Assembly (NCBI GenBank): GCA_009746045.1
Contig: RPFO01000231.1
Coordinates: 98,501 to 162,500, forward strand
Length of the DNA stretch: 64,000 bases
Source: Mesostigma viride
Lineage: Eukaryota; Streptophyta; Mesostigmatophyceae; Mesostigmatales; Mesostigmataceae
Reading direction: 5' to 3'
Numbering within the stretch: the stretch's first letter is position 1; each line of letters starts with the position of its first letter. The notes beneath the pieces were generated by a model. That model was not told the DNA's origin and made no database searches. It saw only the letters and a program-made list of their open reading frames with translations. Of this stretch, positions 51,801-56,479 are shown one piece after another. The position numbers were made by a program, and so were the translations under genes.

Positions 51801-54343
51801 CGACCTGGGGGTTGGAAGTTTTTGGGTGAAGGGATGGAGCCGGAAGGAATACTGGGAAAAATTAAATCTGGGGGGATCGCAGCTTTTTTCATGCCGAAAC
51901 AGGCCGCCGACACGGCCAAAGCGCCTGCGCCTGGTCCGCGTGCCATTGTTGGCGTAGGCCAGGCAGCCGACGCGCTGAACCGCAGCAAGAGGAAAAGGGG
52001 GAATGATAGCAATGCAGCCAGCAGTGCAGCAGCAGCATCGGCTCAGTCCGGCAATGCTGGTGAGCCCCCAGGCTGACGCGCCGCTAACGGCGGCAAGTCA
52101 GCCGTCTGACGCGCTGCCAACGGCGGCAAGTCAGCCGTCTGACGCGCCGCCAACAGCGGCAAGTCAGCCAGGCTGACGCGGACAAAAACCCTTACTAGAA
52201 GCACTGTGCCTATGTGCAGAGGTTTGCCTGCGAGCTTGCAGCCTGAGAAGTGAAGAGCGTGCTCAAAACCGGTCTTGTTCGGTTGCGGAACTCTTTGTGC
52301 TCGGTTTTGACGGGGTGCAGAGAAGTTAATTAGTCAGTCTTCCTGATTCTTCTCAGTTTTGAAGGGGTGCAGAGAAGTTAATTAGTCCGCCTTGCTATTT
52401 CTTCTCAGTTTTGAAGGGGTGCAGAGAAGTTAATTAGTCAGTCTTCCTATTTCTTCCTTTGTGCCTTCAATACACGAAGAGCACCACATGGGAAGATCGG
52501 GGTGACCCGGCCATAAAGGGGAAGATAAAGGGGAAGGGGACACCTGCCCGGACAGTAATGGTTATGACCTCCCCTTATACTAACATGAACTAGCCTTATT
52601 ACTGGACAGTAATGGTTATGACCTCCCCTTACACTAACATGAACTAGCCTTATTACTGGACAGTAATGGTTATGACCTCCCTTTATACTAACATGAACTA
52701 GCCTTATTGCTGCGAACCCGGGTCACTAGCATGGCAATGGTCTTCTTCGGTTTTGGGAACTTGGGGTTATTAATTAATTCATTCATTAAAAGACACGTGA
52801 CTGCGTCACGTGAGCATAAGTCCTCAGTGGGAGGGGAACTTGGGGTTATGAACTGTCTCATCTTGCCAATGGGAAGGCCCTCCATCCTCACTATCCATTC
52901 CCCTGAGGATTCTCCGCGAGGCGGTCACCATATATAAATTGTTGAATCTCATTCTAGTCCGGCTGACGTGCCAACTGCTGGCCGATGCGCCAACTGCTGG
53001 TTCAATCTCATTTTTGTAACTTGATTGATGCGCCAACCGCTCGTGCCCGCAGGGACAAGGGCCTCCAGGGACGCCTGCGGCAGCTGCTGAATCAGCGCGG
53101 GGTCAAGATCCAGGAGATCCTGGATGTGCTCCAGGTGGGTTTTGCCAGGGACGTGCTCCAGGTGGGTTTTGCCAATTCAACCGGCGACTGCCTTCCCCTC
53201 CATTCCATCTCCACCCGCCATTCCAGGGAGGATGTATGCTCCGTGACGCTGTCACGTGATTTCGCTTGGTTTTCAATCCAACCTGGGTGTGGGTATCTAG
53301 GGGGCGGTGGTTAGCTATGGGACCTGCCTAGCAATATTCTGGCTGATGGGTTGTCTTGTGTGCATGGCAGCTTAACTAGGTAAAGTTGGGTTAGCAAGGT
53401 TCATTACTTTAGACGGCATCATTACTTAAGGATAGCAAGAGCGTAATTGGCATCGCAATCGCCGCTATGCCTGTTTCATCTAGGCCATCCACCCAGTTTT
53501 CCCCTACCAGCTGGTTGTACCCTAAACAGTTTCTTGACTAGCGCATGGGAACCCGCCAAAGTCTGCCTGCCGCACATCCCAATAGCAGGAAAGCATAGCT
53601 GGGCAGGAGTGTTCCCTAATCCCTACCTCCAGCCTGAAGTTTTGGAATCTGACCACTCTTAGGGGTTGGATTGCGCCCTTAAAAGGGTTGGATTACGTAA
53701 GCCTACGTTGTGTCCTGCATGTTGTAGTGTGCCGCTCGAAGGCATGCCCCGCGCGTGTGTGGAGACATCTCTTTCGGGGCACGCTGCTCCTGTCTTATTG
53801 TGCGTGTCATGTCGATAGCTCGGGCTCAATCTTCATGACTTTCCCTGGCTCATTATCCTTGCAGCTGATAGGAACAGGTGGGGCAAAACTGTCCCACCAC
53901 TCCCTGTCAGTGGCTTTCCTCACAAATTGACGGCGGATTTGCATCCCTTAAAAATATTCGGTAGCTGACAACGATGTGTTACCGCTTTCACCAGCCTATG
54001 AATTCTCTGGCCTATGGGTTACCTTGTGTGGATGGGTGATCGATTTATTGATCAAAAGTACGCAACTGCCTTAACTGAGCACAAATTCTCAACAAATTGG
54101 GTGGTAGAGTGCAATGGAGGTGTCTCTCTGACCTCGAGTTGTGGGATTGCGGGCGCCACGGCTCGAACCGCTATGTTTACCATCGTGGATTAATTGATGT
54201 TTACGGTTTCGGATGGGTGATCTGTTGAGTGCTCACACGTGCAGGGACTGGCCTCCCGCCTGGGAGATGCGAATGGAGAGGAGGAGAAGACCAAACGGCT
54301 TGAAAAGTTGCGGGCGCTCGTGGCGGAAATGGAGAACTACTAG
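15843..54343 (+). CDS. CTNNBL1: CTNNBL1-like ARM-repeat spliceosome protein, 20 exons over 38.5 kb
   Basis: Exons: 15843-16082, 16356-16412, 17999-18048, 19424-19490, 20635-20707, 22464-22594, 24208-24279, 35039-35122, 35621-35680, 36591-36650, 37866-37948, 43872-43950, 44445-44570, 45615-45693, 47468-47564, 48405-48468, 48728-48787, 50906-50943, 53053-53134 and 54245-54343. They join in frame to 1,701 nt: 566 aa plus stop, against 563 in human. Landmarks: basic LKRRK at residues 7-11 (possible NLS); an acidic region; LRALKKLVLTFERK (86-99); ARM repeats from ELYPDF (139) on, including LLGHENTD, NLHRLEE, LLKWL, CERFVEVLGLKT and DRLMELY; a C-terminal charged helix ending EMENY. The family binds CDC5L/PRP19 and NLS-bearing splicing factors in the nucleus. 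Odd points are the AT-AC intron 5, the GC-AG intron 17, the 38-nt exon 18, and introns packed with repeats. Exons were found by matching plant-like protein sequence and splice phase; transcripts were not available. Confidence 0.93.
16083..17998 (+). other. Introns 1 and 2 of the CTNNBL1-like gene
   Basis: Intron 1 is 273 bp and intron 2 is 1,586 bp, both GT-AG, around the 57-nt exon 2. Intron 2 holds a poly-C run (about 16,897-16,913), C-rich low-complexity sequence and loosely repeated segments near 17,740-17,990 (CGTAGCATGCCCTGC, CATCGTGTGATCTGTC types). No mobile element was recognised. Confidence 0.6.
18395..18645. repeat. About 68-bp minisatellite in CTNNBL1-like intron 3
   Basis: Four copies of a unit containing ATAACCCATACTGTAGCCCT, GTAGGTGGCAGYGATGCGGC and AGCCCATCGTCTACTGTACA. 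The repeat is followed by a CTGCCTTTGCTAT-type short repeat at 18,905-19,010. Upstream, the GACCAGCCCGAG of the exon 3 end is also echoed at 18,124-18,140. Confidence 0.85.
18770..18815 (-). mobile_element. Possible degenerate tail of a second LINE-like family
   Basis: ATTCGTTCATTAATTTGTCA followed by CGCAGTCCCGCTGGGAGCCG and CGGAGCAT resembles the TTAA plus GGAGTCACGGAGCA tails at 54,697-54,746 and 63,805-63,862. The match is weak. Confidence 0.3.
19574..19618 (+). repeat. Copy of exon 4 end plus donor (intron 4)
   Basis: GTGAAGAAGCTCAACGTGCT, GGCAACCGCACCGGTGTGGA copies the end of exon 4 (GTGAAGAAGCTCAACGCATT, GGCTACCGCGCCGGTGAGGA) 84 bp after the real donor. The GT position is preserved. 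Confidence 0.88.
19685..20530. repeat. 48-bp minisatellite, about 17 copies (intron 4)
   Basis: The unit contains TGCTATCGATTGGTGCTTAG, ATAGAGGCCGTGATCGAGGA and TCAGTTTG. Because 48 is a multiple of three, it is open on both strands (261 codons plus, 272 minus), giving 16-residue repeats such as DRGRDRGSVCAID. No start context, no homology, and it sits inside an intron, so it is not called as a gene. Variants (GGATCAG/GCATCAG; TTAGATAG/TTCAATAG) are interspersed. Confidence 0.93.
20766..20931 (+). repeat. Two copies of exon 5 end plus U12-like donor (intron 5)
   Basis: Copy 1 at 20766-20803 (GTCGGGCTACTGGGCCACGA, GAATACTGATATCCCTTTCC) is exact across the exon part. Copy 2 at 20891-20933 is decayed but has the perfect donor ATATCCTTTT at 20922. 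Each copy is preceded by (A)GAGCCT or AAAGCCT and short TATATTAGAGATAT-like sequence. Confidence 0.9.
21537..21905. repeat. Degenerate about 30-bp tandem repeat, ATGCTCCCATCTCGCATGCC type (intron 5)
   Basis: Around ten units, preceded by three copies of a unit with ATGTGCCCATCTCTGTTATC. It creates open plus-strand frames that read through into exon 6 but carry no recognisable protein upstream of it. Confidence 0.8.
22674..23300 (+). repeat. Two copies of exon 6 end plus flank (intron 6) with a 43-bp array between
   Basis: The exon 6 end (GTGCTCGAGTCGCTGGTGCA/GGTGGGG) recurs at 22,683-22,705 and at 23,133-23,160. The second copy also keeps intron sequence (GTGCCACC, CATCAACAGGCAGTACA). Between them (22,715-22,992) lie six to seven copies of a 43-bp unit, ACTTACGTACTAGAGGGCAC plus ATGGATATCATAATACCTGG and CAT. 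Confidence 0.9.
24246..24722 (+). repeat. 113-bp tandem duplication of exon 7 end plus donor (intron 7)
   Basis: GCAGYGCGTGCACAACACGC, TGGGGACGATTGAG/GTGAGG begins at 24246 (true exon), 24359, 24472 and 24585, exactly 113 bp apart. The fourth copy has lost part of the donor side, and a decayed fifth lies near 24,673-24,722. Each full copy keeps a usable GTGAGG donor. Confidence 0.93.
24775..25015. repeat. Short tandem repeats (TAGTTGGTAGTTT and GGGCACTTTTGTTGTTG types)
   Basis: Two adjacent arrays in intron 7: about eight TAGTTGGTAGTTTTA-like units, then four units of about 35 bp with GCAAGCATAGGGCACTTTT. Confidence 0.75.
25477..25728. repeat. (CCCA)n microsatellite
   Basis: About 250 bp of CCCA with CCCG interruptions at both ends. 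It yields GGW/GGV-rich open frames on the minus strand, which are not genes. Confidence 0.95.
25733..26057 (-). pseudogene. LINE endonuclease N-terminal fragment between two tetranucleotide arrays
   Basis: The minus strand encodes LVTFNVRTLLADGHHSYRVE, then GVQEHRR, CWRFYFAGSG and GGVGLLCSPLA, close to the start of the endonuclease in the long LINE (60,244-60,590: ATFNARTLQPD, GIQEHRR, GWRFYYGGGD, GGVGLLCSPLA). It belongs to a different family or subfamily. It is flanked on one side by (CCCA)n and on the other by (CCCG)n, and the frame runs on into both. Confidence 0.8.
26058..26130. repeat. (GCCC)n microsatellite
   Basis: About 70 bp of CCCG repeats that abut the endonuclease fragment. Confidence 0.92.
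26416..26446 (+). repeat. Decayed copy of the exon 8 acceptor side, left edge of the giant array
   Basis: GTTGCGTGCGACAGAATGTG, ATCCAACTCAGA resembles the real exon 8 boundary at 35,025-35,056 (GTTGCGTGTGACAG/AATCTG, ATCGAGATCA). The 8.5-kb array thus lies between two copies of the same acceptor. Confidence 0.7.
26459..34970. repeat. 8.5-kb (TTGTTCTC)n array, adenine-free plus strand, in CTNNBL1-like intron 7
   Basis: About 1,060 units of 8 bp. No A was seen on the plus strand from about 26,458 to 34,945. Register is constant: every 120 bp from 26,521 to 34,921 the phase is the same, so no net indels outside multiples of 8. Variation is mostly T/C at unit position 7 (TTGTTCCC) and T/G at position 1 (GTGTTCTC). 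The GTGTTC variant is frequent up to about 32,220 and absent after. It is stop-free over some 2,880 codons in all three plus frames (LFSCSLVL) and in minus (ENKRTREQ), simply from composition. Confidence 0.97.
35193..35240 (+). repeat. Copy of exon 8 end plus donor region (intron 8)
   Basis: TGATGGCTGCTTACCCGGAT, AAAGTTGCGCGCTTTAACTA copies the exon 8 end (AAATGGCTACTCACCCGGAT, AAAGGTGCGCACCAGAATTA) about 95 bp downstream. The donor GGTGCG became GTTGCG. Confidence 0.85.
35776..35804 (+). repeat. Decayed copy of exon 9 segment (intron 9)
   Basis: CAGCTGTACGTGAGCGACGA resembles CAAGCTGTACGCGAGTGAGA of exon 9. Intron 9 also holds a direct duplication of about 63 bp (36,163-36,288: CTGACATGGCGGCC, CCTCACTAGGTAGACRT). 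Confidence 0.5.
36703..36880 (+). repeat. Decayed copies of exon 10 end (intron 10)
   Basis: The exon 10 end GTGGACGCCTTGCTACAG/GTG, CAGACCACGG recurs as GAGGACGCCTTGCTACAGGC, CAGACCACGG (36,702-36,731), GGACTCTTTGCTATTTGTGC, AAACCACGG (36,778-36,806) and GTGGATGCCTTGCAATGC (36,859-36,876). Confidence 0.8.
37075..37540. repeat. 56-bp minisatellite ending in an exon-10-like donor (intron 10)
   Basis: Eight nearly identical copies of TGCTAGCCTGTAATTAGGTT, CATGGTAACCATCAGGAGCG, ATCCTGTCTATTGGAA. The last copy runs into ATGCTTTGCTACAGGTAATG, again an echo of the exon 10 end (GACGCCTTGCTACAG/GT). Confidence 0.9.
38016..38182 (+). repeat. Two copies of exon 11 end plus donor (intron 11)
   Basis: Copy 1 (38,016-38,076): GGGGAAGAGGAGGAGATGGT, GGAGAGCTTCTTCGACGCGC, TGTGCAG/GTTGGGG, almost identical to exon 11. 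Copy 2 (38,137-38,180): decayed AAAGGAGATGGTGGAAGGCA, then GGTGCGCAG, cut exactly there by the LTR element; its continuation GTAGGCAAC is at 42,710. Confidence 0.9.
38181..38830 (-). repeat. 3' LTR (in element orientation)
   Basis: 650 bp, similar throughout to the right-hand LTR. It contains CAGCCAATGCGAAAGATCTA, GGCAAATGGCATCCGGAATA and, at its outer side in element orientation, TGTTTCGGCC. Confidence 0.92.
39081..39455 (-). CDS. Integrase C-terminus and chromodomain of the LTR element (partial)
   Basis: 124 codons open. MFLGPHKVLQKLGYVMVKVD, then NTSPNFHRDQLKLYHQN is the typical Ty3/gypsy integrase tail (GPf.V...G...Y...LP...FH...LK.Y). EVDEIVDHRDIKHG, YRLRWRFAQHNYEDSWRSEN and LEGCERLL form a chromodomain (V..I..hR, Y.v.W.g, W.....l). 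Such domains in chromoviruses target integration to specific chromatin marks. The upstream integrase core is absent, so it is a remnant. Confidence 0.85.
   Translation of the reverse strand: MFLGPHKVLQKLGYVMVKVDIPSSWNTSPNFHRDQLKLYHQNSIQGRLNPPAPAEYNPETGEQEDEVDEIVDHRDIKHGRGRHRQYRLRWRFAQHNYEDSWRSENELEGCERLLCECKAKHALH
39500..40610 (-). pseudogene. Gag-like region of the LTR element with in-frame 15-bp repeats
   Basis: Minus frame 40604-39696 (302 codons) starts with Ser/Gln/His-rich low complexity and ends in LAFSKLSQGTTPFREFLTEF, then a stop and AFSARLEDLTWTEYRVRFIE, matching the retrotransposon Gag pattern (L..L.Q...sv.eY...F..L...l). Between 39,903 and 40,145 sits an array of about 16 units of 15 bp (GTAGGAGATAAGAAC) that encodes [T/M]FL[S/F]P repeats in frame. 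Several stops break the Gag frame. Confidence 0.7.
41030..42003. repeat. Near-1-kb inverted repeat (foldback) in the LTR element leader
   Basis: The left arm runs from about 41,030 (CGAAGAGCCCTTGTG) to 41,495; the right arm from about 41,545 to 42,001 (ending GAGGGCTCTTCG). Arms match closely: CGCAAGGTGCGTTTTGAATA against TATTCAAAACGCACCTTGCG, and AGGTATGTTTGTCATGCATT against AATGCATGACAAACATACCT. The central spacer is only about 50 bp. The right arm holds an A-run (41,610-41,621) absent from the left. No clear target duplication was found. It lies between the 5' LTR and Gag. Confidence 0.9.
42040..42704 (-). repeat. 5' LTR (in element orientation)
   Basis: 665 bp, plus-strand ends TGTTACATCCC...GGCCGAAACA. 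Small indels relative to the other LTR (for example an extra TGGTTACACC near 42,671). The sequence just inside (minus: CTAGATCGGAGGTG) does not match a primer-binding site I recognise. Confidence 0.9.
42821..43483. mobile_element. 663-bp non-autonomous TIR element
   Basis: Termini are inverted: CAAGGGGGGTACTCAAAA at 42,821 and TTTTGAGTACCCCCCTTG ending at 43,483, with weaker inverted similarity continuing for about 45 bp (GACATCATGCTG versus CAGCATGGTGTC). Both flanks are ATT-rich (ATTATTAT before, TTATTATT after), compatible with a 7-8-bp TSD but ambiguous. No transposase. Superfamily not assignable. Confidence 0.75.
44160..44400 (+). repeat. Copies of the exon 13 acceptor side (intron 12)
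   Basis: The real boundary is CTCAG/GCCAAGCTCAACCGC (44,445). CAGGCCAAGCTC recurs at about 44,161, 44,186, 44,311, 44,340 and 44,370. The later ones read GCAGGCCAAGCTCNACCGCA and CTTGCTTG in tandem, about 29 bp apart. All could in principle act as acceptors. Confidence 0.9.
44618..45330 (+). repeat. Copies of exon 13 end plus donor (intron 13)
   Basis: The exon 13 end CTCGGCCTCAAGACCGTCTT, TGCCGTGTTCATGGGCAAG/GTGGGG recurs at about 44,626-44,672 (near identical), 45,063-45,105, 45,185-45,231 and, decayed, 45,300-45,325. The (TAGTATAGTATG)n run at 44,868-45,035 lies between copies. CACCCTACCAG precedes several copies, so the duplicated unit includes intron sequence. Confidence 0.9.
45890..46165 (+). 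repeat. Three copies of the exon 15 acceptor side (intron 14)
   Basis: Real boundary: TTGCGCAG/ATGGGCTGGACAAGCCGT (47,468). Copies: CTCGCAGATGGGCTAGGCAA (about 45,895), GCTGCGCAGATGGGCTGGAC (45,981) and CTGTGCAGGTGGGCTGGACA, AGCCATC (46,131). Each is followed by a related CATAGGRGAT stretch. Confidence 0.88.
46194..47370 (+). mobile_element. hAT-like non-autonomous DNA transposon 2 (intron 14)
   Basis: Terminal inverted repeats CAGTGCTTTTTCTAACGGG (46,194) and the reverse of CAGTGCTTTTACTAAGGGG (ending 47,370). Subterminal repeats of GTCAACYRGTTTGACG and GCAAATAGTCAACC type occur at both ends. Target duplication not detected: 8 bp before is CCTATCAG, after is AATAATAA. A poly-C run (about 47,203-47,224) interrupts the right side. 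Contains a basic, Ser/Glu-rich coding remnant. Confidence 0.78.
46546..47068 (+). pseudogene. Transposase N-terminal remnant inside hAT-like element 2
   Basis: ORF 46546-46677 starts MSKKNGLAGFKTSTLDALFK and ends at TGA. A second open frame (46,736-47,068) is Ser/Glu-rich then Lys/Arg-rich (KPRKKKGKGKPAPKTKSQRQ), possibly a nuclear-localised N-terminal region. The ALFKKQ motif parallels AAFFMPKQ in element 1. No DDE-type catalytic region or hAT dimerisation domain is present. Confidence 0.45.
47636..47985 (+). repeat. Copies of exon 15 end plus donor (intron 15)
   Basis: The exon 15 end GATGGAGCTGTATGACAA/GTGAGTGCGTTTGTTGTGAT recurs at 47,647-47,690 (GACCGAGCTGTACGACAAGT, GAGTGCGTTTGTTGTGATGC), at 47,730-47,760 (CGGCTGATGGAGCTGTAGGA, CGAGTGC) and at 47,961-47,983 (TGATGGAGCTGTACAGCAAG, TAGG). 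Confidence 0.88.
47985..48335. repeat. 45-bp minisatellite (intron 15)
   Basis: Seven to eight copies of GTGGTCGTGACGGCAAGTAG, TACCTCCTCCACGTGCCATC, GTCTG. Open in several frames because 45 is a multiple of three; not coding. Confidence 0.92.
48788..48795 (+). other. GC-type 5' splice site of intron 17
   Basis: Exon 17 ends CTTCTCCCTGCAG and the intron starts GCACGTGA. All other U2-type donors in this gene start GT. The phase and the conserved LDGGLFSLQ/LICQIF junction support a GC donor here; using the nearby GT four bases on would break the frame. Confidence 0.7.
48885..49080. repeat. 22-bp and longer tandem repeats (intron 17)
   Basis: About five copies of AGGCAGTGCATCGATCTACT, AC, then a direct duplication of CTACTTAAAGTTTAGTTTCA, TACGGATGCC. 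Confidence 0.8.
49450..49870. repeat. (GGTGGATA)n 8-bp array (intron 17)
   Basis: About 40 units with GGTGCATC, GGTGGCTC and GGTGGCTA variants at the right end, grading into GTTGGCTAGGTGGCTA. A second 8-bp-unit array in the same gene. Confidence 0.93.
50423..50590. repeat. 55-bp tandem triplication (intron 17)
   Basis: Three near-identical copies of TTCCCTATGTATCATGATCT, ATTATTCTTCTCTCTTGTTC, TTCTCTATTACTCCC, lying about 300 bp before exon 18. Confidence 0.88.
51089..52214 (+). mobile_element. hAT-like non-autonomous DNA transposon 1 with 8-bp TSD (intron 18)
   Basis: Perfect 8-bp target duplication TGCCTATG at 51089-51096 and 52207-52214. Terminal inverted repeats CAGTGCTTCTAGTAACGGT and the reverse of CAGTGCTTCTAGTAAGGGT. 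Dense subterminal TGACGCG/CGCGTCA motifs at both ends (51,118-51,305 and 52,072-52,182) look like transposase-binding sites. Length is 1,110 bp; it lacks a transposase catalytic region. TIR start and TSD length fit the hAT superfamily. Confidence 0.93.
51834..52076 (+). pseudogene. Transposase N-terminal remnant inside hAT-like element 1
   Basis: 80 codons from ATG at 51834: MEPEGILGKIKSGGIAAFFM, PKQ, then Ala/Pro/Ser-rich sequence with a basic SKRKRG patch. It ends at TGA 52,074-52,076. The hydrophobic-aromatic AAFF motif followed by basic residues is common at hAT transposase N-termini. Function of the rest unknown. Confidence 0.45.
52285..52710. repeat. Two triplicated minisatellites of about 51 and 54 bp (intron 18)
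   Basis: 52,285-52,455: GGGGTGCAGAGAAGTTAATT, AGTCAGTCTTCCTATTTCTT units. 52,549-52,710: GGACAGTAATGGTTATGACC, TCCCCTTATACTAACATGAA, CTAGCCTTATTACT units. Confidence 0.88.
52755..52849 (-). mobile_element. Tail-only LINE insertion with 16-bp TSD (intron 18)
   Basis: A 63-bp insert (52771-52833): TAATTAATTCATTCATTAAA, AGACACGTGACTGCGTCACG, TGAGCATAAGTCCTCAGTGG, GAG. It is flanked by GGGAACTTGGGGTTAT at 52755-52770 and 52834-52849. Nothing but the terminal hairpin and TTAA-type tail is present. Confidence 0.9.
53124..53177 (+). repeat. Direct duplication of exon 19 end plus donor (intron 19)
   Basis: GATGTGCTCCAG/GTGGGTTTTG, CCAGGG is followed at once by GACGTGCTCCAGGTGGGTTT, TGCCAATTC. A second intact donor lies 28 bp after the real one. 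Confidence 0.92.
53195..53268 (+). mobile_element. Degenerate LINE tail (intron 19)
   Basis: CCCCTCCATTCCATCTCCAC, then GGATGTATGCTCCGTGACGC, TGTCACGTGATTT: a mutated family 1 tail. Confidence 0.6.
54125..54190 (-). mobile_element. Degenerate LINE 3'-end fragment (intron 19)
   Basis: GAGTTGTGGGATTGCGGGCG, CCACGGCTCGAACCGCTATG matches the LINE end (TAGTTACAGGATTGCGGGCA, CCATGGCCCGAATCGCTATG at 6,551-6,590). Confidence 0.6.
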
Positions 54344-54599
54344 GGCATTCGTGACCAAGTCACATCACCGCTTTTGATGGGTCGCAATCGAAGGCTAAGT
54401 CTGGTCAGGCTGCCATGTTCAGGCTGCGATGGCCAAGATGCCCTGACCAGCCACGGCCATGTGCTATCCGTAGCCATGTGCTGGGGCGACCCATTAGAGT
54501 ATGAGGCACACTACTGGACAAAAGTAGGCCGCTGTGTGTGACAGTTTCCGCGAAGCACCCAGCCCATAGCTTTGTATCTATGTAGACCCCAACATGCCG

Positions 54600-54690
54600 T
54601 CTCATTCATTCATTCATTAATTTACATGCAGACTGCGTCACGTGAGCAGAAGTCCTCAGTGGGAGGGGAACATGGGATGGAATGGATGAT
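54600..54690 (-). mobile_element. LINE family 1 tail downstream of the CTNNBL1-like gene
   Basis: TCATTCATTCATTAATTTAC, then a damaged hairpin GACTGCGTCACGTGAGCAGA, AGTCCTCAGTGGGAGGGGAA, CATGGGATGGAATGGAT. It lies about 260 bp after the stop codon. The 54,344-54,600 stretch holds no recognised feature. Confidence 0.75.
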
Positions 54691-54691
54691 C

Positions 54692-54748
54692 GAATTCATT
54701 AATTAATTAAACTCGTGCTCCCGTGGGGGAGTCACGGAGCATTAACCC
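54692..54748 (-). mobile_element. Tail of a second TTAA-ending element family
   Basis: ATTAATTAATTAAACTCGTG, CTCCCGTGGGGGAGTCACGG, AGCATTAA. TGCTCC..GTG and CACGGAGCA can pair as a hairpin. The same block is at 63,805-63,862, so it is a separate repeat family with the same design (hairpin plus TTAA tail). Confidence 0.6.
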
Positions 54749-54750
54749 CG

Positions 54751-54923
54751 ATGGAGGGAGGGAGGGAGGGAGGGAGGGAGGGAGGGAGGGAGGGAGGGAG
54801 GGAGGGAGGGAGGGAGGGAGGGAGGGAGGGAGGGAGGGAGGGAGGGAGGGAGGGAGGGAGGGAGGAGGGAGGGAGGGAGGGAGGGAGGGAGGGAAGGAGG
54901 GAGGGAGGGAGGGAGGGAGGGAT
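54751..54923. repeat. (GGGA)n microsatellite
   Basis: About 43 units with one GGAG slip and one GGAA. Produces GREGGREG-type frames on both strands that are not genes. Confidence 0.95.
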
Positions 54924-55003
54924 GGGTGCATGCAATCCTACCGGTCTATTCTATCTAGTTACAAACAATCCTACTGGTCTATTGATCTAGAGTGTGGCAG
55001 ACC

Positions 55004-56450
55004 CTAGGGGTCTTGCCTAGCGTGCTTGCAAACACGCGGCTTCCCCACTGGGGGGGTGGCATTGTCATCTACAACCTGAGCCCACTTGGCCTTGTCCATC
55101 ATCTTTTTCCAAATCAGTTGGCCTTGTCCATCATCTTTTTCCAAATCACGGAGAGGCCAAGGCCCCCTGGCCATGTCCTCGACTAGCTGCTCCTTGAAAG
55201 TGCGGGCCTTGCGGCGTCGAGCCTTGCTGGGCCCGTCCCACGTGAGGAGGTGCCTGCCAGGCTGAGTAGGTCGCAGCCCTGCGGATGGGCCACGAGATGT
55301 GTCTACCTGGTTGGTGCGAGCTAAGTGCCCTGCTAGTTGCAGTCGACGCTGCTTGATGGTGCTGGTGATAAGTGGCATCTCCTTGATCAATAAGTGGCAT
55401 GCCTAGGTACAAGTCCTCCTTGCGGACCTGTACAACATAGCCCACACGGAAAATGGACCGCAGCATGTTGGTGACCGCGCCGTCCAGCATTTTTGCAAGG
55501 TCGGCTGTCACGGTCCATGTCTCGGCCCCATATGTGAGGACAGGGAGGACCAGGACCTTAAACAGGTCCTGTTACTCTAGCTTGCCCAAGGGCTTGCGCC
55601 ACAGGGCCCTGCATTGGCGTAAAGCGTGCCAGGCGAGGGAGATACGGTGGTCCACGTCGGCCTCGGAGCTGGGGAGTAAGCTACCCAGCAGCTTCACGCG
55701 GTCCCGGTACTGGAAGCGAGAGCCATCAAGGAGGAAGAGGTCGGGTGGTGGCTGAGCGAGCCCTACCGCCAGGGCCTCTGTCTTCTTGCTGATCGACCTC
55801 GAGCCCCACCACCCGGGCCTCGATCGCGAGGCAGTCAAGCCATGTCTGCACGTGCTGAGTGTCCTCGAAAAGGGTGGTGTCATCTGCATAGATGATTTCC
55901 GCTAGCCTAATCTCCGTGCATGCCCGCCCCGCCGTGTCAGAACTTGCTGGCGACTTTCACCCCGGGTTCCCTACCCACAATACGAGCAAAGCGCTTGCGC
56001 GCCTGAATCATTACGTAATCAACCACAATAATGAATAGGTATGACGGGGCCACGCAGCCCTGCCACACACCCTTCTGAGGAGGCCATGGTGGCGTGGACC
56101 CGTAGGAAGTGCGCACCGAGGTGGTGCATGGCCCTTCATACAGGTTGCGAATGGCAGCAATAATGGGGAAGGCCGGGGATCCGGAACAGTGCAAGGATGT
56201 CCGGCAGCGCAGACCAGAAAACCGAGTCCAAGGCTTTGATGAAGTCCACCAGCAGAATGTGCAAAGGGGACTCACCACCAGTTGGAGGCGGTGCAGTTCT
56301 TCCACAAGGCAGCGAGTAGCAAAGAGCGCTCGTACGGTGTTTCGGCCAGGACGCCGGAAGCCGAGCTGAGTCTCGCTGAGGTGGCCGTCCAACCTTGGCA
56401 GTGCGCAGGCGGTTCAAGATGAGCTGCATATCAAACCGCTGTGCGGGTGT
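55004..56450 (-). pseudogene. Divergent LINE ORF2 fragment (family 2), frameshifted
   Basis: Several minus frames join into an RT resembling family 1 but clearly different: LSETQLGFRRPGRNTVRALF (56,380), KGVWQGCVAPSYLFIIVVDY, VMIQARKRFARIVGREPGVK (about 55,950-56,060), LLGSLLPSSEADVDHRISLA (about 55,650) and the C-terminal RRLQLAGHLARTNQVDTS (about 55,300). At least three frameshifts. The segment with YADD is damaged (near 55,880-55,910, IIYADDTT in one frame). Confidence 0.8.
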
Positions 56451-56479
56451 GCTTTGAATACACCCCCCCCTGTAGTTGC

